Assembly (NCBI GenBank): GCA_008668235.1
Contig: RQCP01000025.1
Location: 1-7,420, forward strand
DNA from: Collinsella aerofaciens
GTDB lineage: Bacteria; Actinomycetota; Coriobacteriia; Coriobacteriales; Coriobacteriaceae
Length of the DNA stretch: 7,420 bases
Direction: 5' to 3'
In this document: positions 1 through 4,870 of the stretch, one piece after another
Layout: the number at the start of each line of letters is the position of its first letter
Position numbering within the stretch: position 1 is the first letter of the stretch
Made by a program: the position numbers and the translations under genes
Notes under the pieces: generated by a model
The model's database searches: none
What the model was told of the DNA's origin: nothing
What the model saw: only the letters and a program-made list of their open reading frames with translations

Positions 1-125
1 CTGAGCGCTCATGCGCGGTCCGGGCACGAGGATGCCCCCGAGTCACCTCCCCTATGCGCCATGCGGCCCCCAGGGCACGTGAGACAGACACCCGGACACC
101 GAAGATACGGTGGGCGCCGCCCACC
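1..125 (+). other. Spacer upstream of 5S rRNA, probably the 23S-5S internal spacer
   Basis: No coding gene is supported here, and no recognisable 23S 3' end is visible. If this is a standard 16S-23S-5S operon, the 23S gene ends before the window. Two small hairpins can be drawn. One is GGGCA (22-26) with TGCCC (33-37) around a 6-nt loop. The other is GGTGGGCG (109-116) with CGCCCACC (118-125) around one central base, directly against the 5' end of 5S. That position is consistent with a pre-rRNA processing structure. The rRNA-operon assignment is inference from the adjacent 5S gene. Confidence 0.55.
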
Positions 126-242
126 GGTCAGCGGCCAGAGCCTGGGGGGCACGCCCGTTCCCGTGCCGAACCCGGAAGCTAAGCCCCATCGCGCCGAGAG
201 TACTGCGGGGTCAGCCCGTGGGAGGCCAGGGCGCCGCTGACC
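126..242 (+). rRNA. rrf: 5S ribosomal RNA
   Basis: This is the 5S RNA of the large ribosomal subunit. The ends are set by the terminal helix: GGTCAGCGGC (126-135) is fully complementary to GCCGCTGACC (233-242), giving 117 nt, the usual bacterial length. The conserved interior is present, including CCGTGCCGAACCCGGAAG (about 161-178) followed by CTAAGCCCC and, further on, GAGAGTACTGCGGGG and a GGGAGGCCAGG-like segment. Complementarity continues outward for five more pairs (121-125 with 243-247), so the precursor stem is 15 bp and the exact mature ends are uncertain by a few bases. A strong terminator 35 nt downstream fits 5S as the last gene of an rRNA operon. Confidence 0.95.
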
Positions 243-276
243 GGTGGACGGCACCGAGCCGTGCGCTTGAACTGAG

Positions 277-308
277 AAGGGGGAGGCCTCGCGGCCTCCC
301 CCTTTTTT
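277..308 (+). terminator. Intrinsic terminator of the rRNA operon
   Basis: GGGGGAGGCC (279-288) pairs perfectly with GGCCTCCCCC (293-302) across a TCGC tetraloop. Six T follow (303-308), and A277-A278 can pair with the first two T. This is a textbook Rho-independent terminator. It separates 5S transcription from the downstream operon, which therefore needs its own promoter. Confidence 0.95.
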
Positions 309-322
309 GCGTTTACGGGCTT

Positions 323-352
323 TTGTCTCACATAGTAGCTGTGTTTTATAAC
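323..352 (+). promoter_or_regulatory. Candidate distal promoter for the acpS operon
   Basis: A -35-like TTGTCT (323-328) is followed after 18 nt by a -10-like TATAAC (347-352), which matches five of six consensus positions. It lies in the only sizeable gap between the rRNA terminator and the first gene, where a promoter is needed. It was called by eye from consensus and has no experimental support. Confidence 0.4.
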
Positions 353-358
353 CCTCGT

Positions 359-388
359 TTGTCGCATCTTCTGCGAACGGGCTACAAT
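359..388 (+). promoter_or_regulatory. Candidate proximal promoter for the acpS operon
   Basis: A -35-like TTGTCG (359-364) and a -10-like TACAAT (383-388) are separated by 18 nt. Transcription would be expected to start near 395, giving a short leader of about 20-25 nt before the acpS start at 418. The match is slightly weaker at -35 than a perfect TTGACA but otherwise good. Either this promoter or the distal one, or both, could drive the six-gene cluster. Confidence 0.5.
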
Positions 389-417
389 AACTTAGTCTGT
401 GCGATATGGAGGTGAAC

Positions 418-957
418 ATGGCTGAAGCTGGTATCGGCGTTGATATCGTCGAGATTTCCCGCATGAAATCAATTCTTGAAAAGACGCCGTCGTTTGCTCG
501 GCGTGTGTTTACCGAAGAAGAGCGTGCGTATTGCAATGCATCATCGCGTCCCGCTGCTCACTATGCGAGCCGCTTTGCTTCGCGCGAGGCGGTACTTAAA
601 GCTCTCGGCACGGGTTTTAGTCAAGGCGTGGGTCGCAAGGATGTTTCGGTTACGCGTGATAAACTCGGCAAACCGAAGGCACTGCTTTCGGGCCGTGCAC
701 TCGAGATCGCTCAAGAGCTGGGTGTTGTTGAGGTTGCTCTTTCCATTACGCTTACAGGAGATTTAGCCGTTGCGAATGCTATCGCGATTACCGAGGATGC
801 TCGGCCTAAGCCAAAAGATGAAAAGGTGAGCACCAAGAAACGCGTTGCGCAGACATTTAAAGAGGCTCGCTCTGTTTTAGATGAGCTTGAGCAGCTGCAG
901 AATTTAGCATTGACGGAGCACTTGGGCGATGCTTCGCAAGATACGCTAGGAGCATAG
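418..957 (+). CDS. acpS: Holo-[acyl-carrier-protein] synthase with C-terminal extension
   Basis: AcpS transfers the 4'-phosphopantetheine group of CoA to a serine of apo-acyl carrier protein, making the active carrier for fatty acid synthesis in the cytosol. The start at 418 is chosen because GGAGG (408-412) sits 5 nt before it; an in-frame ATG at 406 would overlap that RBS and add four residues. The 179-aa product has GIGVDIVEI at 5-13 (metal-binding Asp9), RFASREAVLKALGTG at 52-66 (Glu57 and Lys61 of the active site) and DKLGKPKALLSG at 81-92. The catalytic domain ends near residue 125. Family members are usually about 120-130 aa, so residues 126-179 are an extra tail: a charged Lys/Pro/Glu stretch, then a likely amphipathic helix with LDELEQLQNLAL (154-165). 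Near residue 112 the common SxSH segment reads SITL; E. coli AcpS also lacks that His, so this need not mean loss of activity. The stop abuts the next gene's ATG. Confidence 0.92.
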   Translation: MAEAGIGVDIVEISRMKSILEKTPSFARRVFTEEERAYCNASSRPAAHYASRFASREAVLKALGTGFSQGVGRKDVSVTRDKLGKPKALLSGRALEIAQELGVVEVALSITLTGDLAVANAIAITEDARPKPKDEKVSTKKRVAQTFKEARSVLDELEQLQNLALTEHLGDASQDTLGA

Positions 958-2574
958 ATGAAACCGGTTTTGAGTACCGAAGAAGTCGTTCGTCTCGAGG
1001 ATATCATCGAACGCGAAGGGACTTCGAAGGCCGAGCTTATGGAGCTAGCGGGTGAGTTTGCCGCCAACGAGGTCTTGAAGCTCAATCCCGATCGGGTTCT
1101 CGTTCTGGTCGGTTTTGGTAATAATGGCGGCGACGGTTGGGTTGCCGCCGATATCCTGAGCCATAAGAGTGTGGACGTGGATATCGTTTCTCCGGTTGAG
1201 CCGGATGAGATTCCTGCTGCTCTGGCACGTCATGTTGCTCGTCGTACTGCCGGCCGCGATGTGCACGTTTGCGTTGGCCCCTCGCGTGACGAACTCGAGG
1301 TTTTGATCGATAAGGCCGATGTTGTTGTCGATGCCATTTTTGGTACCGGTTTCCACGGGAATCTGCGTGCGCCGTTCTCCATCTGGATTCCTACGGTCAA
1401 TGAATGCGCCGATTGTGTCGTATCCATTGATGTCCCCTCGGGCCTGAATGCCGAGACGGGCGTTGTTGATGACGACTGCATTCGTGCTGAGCATACGGTG
1501 ACGATGATTGCGCCCAAGATTGGTCTGTATAGCGCTGATGGCCCTGAATATGCTGGCGATTTGATCTGCGGCAATCTTTACGACCGTCTTGACGAGGTCA
1601 TCGATGATGTCGACCACGCCGCCGAGATTGTCGAGCCCGGTGACTTAGTTGATTACTTTGCTCCACTACCTACGAATATCGATAAGTATTCCCGTGGCTC
1701 TGTGCTTATTGTCGCCGGATCTGCGCAATATCCTGGTGCTGCCATTATGGCGGCCAAGTCTGCAGCTCGCGCGGGTGCTGGTTACGTGGCAGTCGCGGCT
1801 CCTGACGCCTGCGCCAATCTTATTCGCATGGCACTTCCTTCGATTCCCGTCTTTGCTATTCCGTCTGATTCCCGCGGCTCCTTTGGCGCCGCTGCGCGCA
1901 TGACGGTGTGCGAGATTGCAAAGAAGTACAGCTGTGTACTGTGCGGTCCCGGTATGACGACATCTGCCGGCGCTATGCAGGTGGTTTCGGGCTTGCTCGA
2001 GCTTGATGTGCCGCTTATTTTGGACGCCGATGCACTCAACTGCCTTGCTAAGATTGCCATTGACGGTATTGATAGTAATCCCGAGATGTATCGTCGCGAG
2101 CAGCCGTTGGTTATGACGCCGCACTATCGTGAGCTTTCGCGTCTGGTTGCCGGTGACGAGGTGAACGACCTTGGTACCGCGATTGCGGCCGCGCAGAAGG
2201 TTGTCTGGGCTGCAGGCTCCGACAATCTGGTGGTCATTGCCAAGGGGCCGACGACGGCTATCTGTGGCGTTGAGCGTGTGCTGCTGCCGCTCTCGGGTCC
2301 GGCTTCTCTGGCAACTGCCGGTTCGGGCGATGTTCTCGCGGGTATTTTGGCTGGCACGCTTGCCACCATGCGCGACGAGATGGATCGTTGGGAGTTGCTG
2401 TATTCGTACGCCGTCGCACTTCACAGCTACGCCGGGTTTGCCGCGGCGACGGAGTATGGTGAGAAGAGCGTCATCGCGACCGATCTTATCGACTTGATCG
2501 GTCCCGCCATGGAACTGGCGGCAAAGGATGCGCTCGAAGATCTGGGAATCATGGACGAAGGGTCGGATGACTAA
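958..2574 (+). CDS. nnr: Bifunctional NAD(P)H-hydrate repair enzyme (epimerase + ADP/ATP-dependent dehydratase)
   Basis: This enzyme repairs NAD(P)H damaged by hydration. The N-terminal epimerase interconverts R- and S-NAD(P)HX; the C-terminal ribokinase-like dehydratase converts S-NAD(P)HX back to NAD(P)H using ADP or ATP. The 538-aa product has the full two-domain length. The epimerase half (about 1-215) carries GFGNNGGDGW (52-61), DAIFGTG (125-131) and SIDVPSGLNAETG (156-168). The dehydratase half (about 235-520) carries YSRGSVLIVAGS (244-255), CGPGMT (329-334), LDADALN (355-361), MTPHYREL (386-393), VIAKGPTT (426-433) and AGSGDVLAG (454-462) with the expected catalytic Asp458. AGGAG (948-952) is 5 nt before the ATG, inside the end of acpS, and the ATG follows the acpS stop with no gap, so translation is probably coupled. 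An acpS-nnr pairing is a common arrangement. I see no damage or frameshift. Confidence 0.95.
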   Translation: MKPVLSTEEVVRLEDIIEREGTSKAELMELAGEFAANEVLKLNPDRVLVLVGFGNNGGDGWVAADILSHKSVDVDIVSPVEPDEIPAALARHVARRTAGRDVHVCVGPSRDELEVLIDKADVVVDAIFGTGFHGNLRAPFSIWIPTVNECADCVVSIDVPSGLNAETGVVDDDCIRAEHTVTMIAPKIGLYSADGPEYAGDLICGNLYDRLDEVIDDVDHAAEIVEPGDLVDYFAPLPTNIDKYSRGSVLIVAGSAQYPGAAIMAAKSAARAGAGYVAVAAPDACANLIRMALPSIPVFAIPSDSRGSFGAAARMTVCEIAKKYSCVLCGPGMTTSAGAMQVVSGLLELDVPLILDADALNCLAKIAIDGIDSNPEMYRREQPLVMTPHYRELSRLVAGDEVNDLGTAIAAAQKVVWAAGSDNLVVIAKGPTTAICGVERVLLPLSGPASLATAGSGDVLAGILAGTLATMRDEMDRWELLYSYAVALHSYAGFAAATEYGEKSVIATDLIDLIGPAMELAAKDALEDLGIMDEGSDD

Positions 2575-2576
2575 TC

Positions 2577-3722
2577 ATGAATAAAGCCGATTTGACGCGC
2601 TGGTCCTGGGTCGAGATCGACCGCGGGGCGCTACGTCGCAACACGAGGGCCTATAAGAACTTGCTGAATCCACGTCAGCGCCTGTGCTGCGTGGTCAAGG
2701 CCGATGCTTATGGTCATGGAGCTGTTGAGTGCGCCAAGATCATGTATTCGGCCGGTGCCGACATGTTTGCCGTGGCGACGGTTAACGAGGGCGTTGAGCT
2801 CCGACAGGGCGGGATTACGAAACCCATCCTCATCCTAAGCGAGCCGCCCATCGAGGCCATTCCGACGTTGCTCGAGTTTGATATCATGCCCTCGGTCTAT
2901 ACGTCTGACTTTGCTCTTGCGTATGGCGAATGTGCCGTCGCGGCGGGCAAAGTGGGCAAGTATCATCTCGCCATCGAGACGGGCATGAATCGTATCGGCG
3001 TTCACTACACGCAGGTGCTCGACTTTGTCCGCGGTATAAATTTCCATCGCGGTATTCAGTGCGACGGCGTATTTACGCACTTCGCCACGGCCGATGAACC
3101 TTCGGGCTGGGACTACAAGCTGCAGTGTCAGCGCTTTACCGAGGCCGTTCAGGCCATTAAGGATGCGGGTTTTGAGTGCGGTATCGTGCATTGTGCCAAC
3201 ACGCCGTCTTCGATGCTCGACCCCTCGATGCATTTTGATATGATTCGCGCCGGCGTTGGCTTGTATGGCATGCAGCCGTGCGAGCTGAGTGGCCGCGTGA
3301 TGCAGCTTGATCCCGTTATGAGCGTCCATGCGCGCGTGACGCGCGTGGCACACCCTGCGATGGGTGAGGGCGTGGGCTACGGTTTTACCTACCGCGTACC
3401 GCGTACGCGCGTTCAGATCTGCACGCTGCCGATCGGTTATGCCGACGGCCTATCGCGTACACTTTCCAATCGTATGGATGTGCTGTATCGCGGCGAGCGC
3501 GTGCATCAGGTTGGCAATATCTGCATGGACCAGTTTATGGTCGCCATTCAGTCCAACCCGGCGCACGAGATTCCCGAGGCCGAGTATGGTGACGAGATGA
3601 TCATTGTCGGCCGCGATGGCGATGCCGAGATCACTATGGACGAGATGGCCCGACTGCGCGGAACGATTAACTACGAGGTCGCCTGCGGCTTTGGCATGCG
3701 TCTCGACAAGGTCTACGTGTAG
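2577..3722 (+). CDS. alr: Alanine racemase
   Basis: This PLP enzyme interconverts L- and D-alanine and supplies D-Ala for peptidoglycan. The 381-aa product has the usual length and fold order: an N-terminal TIM barrel with the PLP lysine Lys41 in VVKADAYGHG (39-48), MNRIG (137-141), FTHFATAD (166-173) and IRAGVGLYG (223-231), then the C-terminal beta domain with the second catalytic base, probably Tyr268 in GVGYGFTY (265-272), IGYADG (286-291), GNICMDQ (313-319) and GTINYEV (362-368). The ATG is 2 nt after the nnr stop. The RBS is weak: GAAGGG lies 14 nt upstream, so translation probably depends on ribosomes finishing nnr. No other start fits the WVEIDRGAL beginning of the domain as well. All key residues are present, so activity is expected. 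Confidence 0.96.
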   Translation: MNKADLTRWSWVEIDRGALRRNTRAYKNLLNPRQRLCCVVKADAYGHGAVECAKIMYSAGADMFAVATVNEGVELRQGGITKPILILSEPPIEAIPTLLEFDIMPSVYTSDFALAYGECAVAAGKVGKYHLAIETGMNRIGVHYTQVLDFVRGINFHRGIQCDGVFTHFATADEPSGWDYKLQCQRFTEAVQAIKDAGFECGIVHCANTPSSMLDPSMHFDMIRAGVGLYGMQPCELSGRVMQLDPVMSVHARVTRVAHPAMGEGVGYGFTYRVPRTRVQICTLPIGYADGLSRTLSNRMDVLYRGERVHQVGNICMDQFMVAIQSNPAHEIPEAEYGDEMIIVGRDGDAEITMDEMARLRGTINYEVACGFGMRLDKVYV

Positions 3723-3730
3723 GAGCCGCT

Positions 3731-4351
3731 ATGGGCGTCATGCACATCCCCGGCCATACCCATCAGGCACCACGTGAGGTCGCACTCGAGGAAATTGAGG
3801 CCGTTCTGGGCGATTGTCACCTCTGCCAGCTCTACCAGTCGCGTCACAATATCGTGTTTGGCGTGGGAAACCCCCGCGCTCGCGTGATGTTTATTGGTGA
3901 GGCGCCGGGCCGCAATGAGGATTTGCAGGGCGAGCCCTTTGTGGGGGCGGCAGGCGAGGACCTCAACGGCATTTTGTCGCTGGCGGGCCTCAAACGCGAA
4001 GACGTCTACATTGCCAACGTGCTTAAGTGCCGCCCGCCGGGAAACCGCAATCCGCGTCCCGAGGAAGTGCTGGCTTGCTCGCCGTTTTTGCGTGAGCAGA
4101 TTCGAAGCATCTGGCCCGATATTATCGTGACGCTCGGCAACCCCGCGACGCACTTTGTGCTTAAGACCGAGATTGGCATTACTAAGCTGCGCGGCAGGTT
4201 CCACCAGATGGGGCATTTTGTAGTAATGCCCACGTTCCATCCGGCAGCAGCGCTGCGCAATCCGGCGTGGCAGGAGCTGCTGGAGGAAGACTTTAAGATG
4301 CTGGGCGACTATCTGGAGCGACATCCCGCACCAGAGGACGCCTCGGAATAA
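3731..4351 (+). CDS. Uracil-DNA glycosylase, family 4 (iron-sulfur type)
   Basis: Family 4 uracil-DNA glycosylases excise uracil produced by cytosine deamination, starting base excision repair. The 206-aa product has the four cysteines expected to hold a [4Fe-4S] cluster: Cys29 and Cys32 (CHLC), Cys100 (KCRPPGNRNP) and Cys116 (LACSPFL). Motif A is GEAPGRNEDLQGEPFVG (57-72 region), typical of family 4 rather than the Ung family. The C-terminal motif is FHPAAALRNP (169-178). Residues 1-20 are a non-conserved lead-in; an alternative ATG at 3740 would shorten it by three residues. AGGAG (3721-3725) is 5 nt before the chosen ATG at 3731, which supports that start. The gene lies between alr and tsaE with 8-nt and 12-nt gaps and is clearly co-transcribed. 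Whether this glycosylase is the organism's main uracil-removal activity cannot be told from the window. Confidence 0.93.
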   Translation: MGVMHIPGHTHQAPREVALEEIEAVLGDCHLCQLYQSRHNIVFGVGNPRARVMFIGEAPGRNEDLQGEPFVGAAGEDLNGILSLAGLKREDVYIANVLKCRPPGNRNPRPEEVLACSPFLREQIRSIWPDIIVTLGNPATHFVLKTEIGITKLRGRFHQMGHFVVMPTFHPAAALRNPAWQELLEEDFKMLGDYLERHPAPEDASE

Positions 4352-4363
4352 TAAGGAGCATAT

Positions 4364-4870
4364 ATGTCCCTGGAGCGCCTGGGGGTAGGTACTTACAAAA
4401 CGACTTGCGCTGCCGATACGGAGTACTTTGGCGAGCTAATTGCACCGTGCCTTGAGGACGGCGATGTGCTCATCCTGACCGGTGGCCTGGGAGTGGGCAA
4501 AACTCACTTTACCAAGGGCGTCTCGCGCGGGCTGGGCGATGGGCATATGGTTACGAGCCCTACGTTTGCGCTCATGGCCGTTCACGATCAAGGTCGTATT
4601 CCGCTGTTTCACTTTGATCTATACCGCCTGGAGCATGCCTACGAGCTCGAGGATACGGGCATTTTCGATGTGCTGGGCTATGAGGGTGCTTGCCTGCTGG
4701 AATGGGGCGAACAATTCCAGGACGAGCTGACGGATGAGTATCTTTCGGTGACGCTCAAGCGTGATGAGGGCGACAGCGATGTGCGAACGATAACGCTCGA
4801 GGCGCACGGTGACCGCGCAATGGAGCTTTCCCATTTGATTGATAAGGCTGTACAAGATGAGCTTGCATAA
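4364..4870 (+). CDS. tsaE: tRNA t6A biosynthesis ATPase TsaE
   Basis: TsaE is the P-loop ATPase that works with TsaB and TsaD to make N6-threonylcarbamoyladenosine at position 37 of ANN-decoding tRNAs. The 168-aa product has the family motifs in order: Walker A GGLGVGKT (40-47), SPTF (65-68), HFDLYRL (83-89) and the Walker B-like LLEWGE (111-116). Length is close to the usual 150-170 aa. AAGGAG (4353-4358) lies 5 nt before the ATG. The last 14 nt overlap the start of the TsaB-RimI-TsaD gene, so the ATPase and its partner domains are probably translationally coupled. Nothing is missing. Confidence 0.95.
   Translation: MSLERLGVGTYKTTCAADTEYFGELIAPCLEDGDVLILTGGLGVGKTHFTKGVSRGLGDGHMVTSPTFALMAVHDQGRIPLFHFDLYRLEHAYELEDTGIFDVLGYEGACLLEWGEQFQDELTDEYLSVTLKRDEGDSDVRTITLEAHGDRAMELSHLIDKAVQDELA
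4844..4859 (+). promoter_or_regulatory. RBS and start codon choosing the TsaB-RimI-TsaD start
   Basis: The reading frame is open upstream to a TTG at 4839, which would lie further inside tsaE. AAGG (4844-4847) is 9 nt before an ATG at 4857-4859, so the ATG is preferred. This gives a 14-nt overlap with tsaE (4857-4870), a short SD and probable translational coupling. Confidence 0.6.

Noticed and set aside
22..37. Small hairpin GGGCA/TGCCC as a terminator or regulatory RNA
   Set aside because: The stem is only 5 bp with no T-run after it, and such pairings are expected by chance in G+C-rich spacer.
110..415. Open reading frames on both strands across the 5S rRNA, its spacer and the terminator
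   Set aside because: The sequence is explained by the 5S rRNA, its helices and the terminator. The translations look like no known family and there is no RBS context.
406..417. Upstream ATG at 406 as the acpS start
   Set aside because: It would place the GGAGG ribosome-binding sequence inside the coding region. The ATG at 418 has correct RBS spacing and gives a typical AcpS N-terminus.
739..783. Replacement of the common SxSH segment of AcpS by SITL as evidence of an inactive enzyme
   Set aside because: E. coli AcpS also lacks that histidine in the aligned position, and Asp9, Glu57 and Lys61 are kept. Loss of activity is not supported.
1666..2424. Reverse-strand open frame of 252 codons opposite nnr
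   Set aside because: It lies wholly within the well-supported dehydratase domain of Nnr on the forward strand, and its Arg/His-rich translation resembles no protein family.
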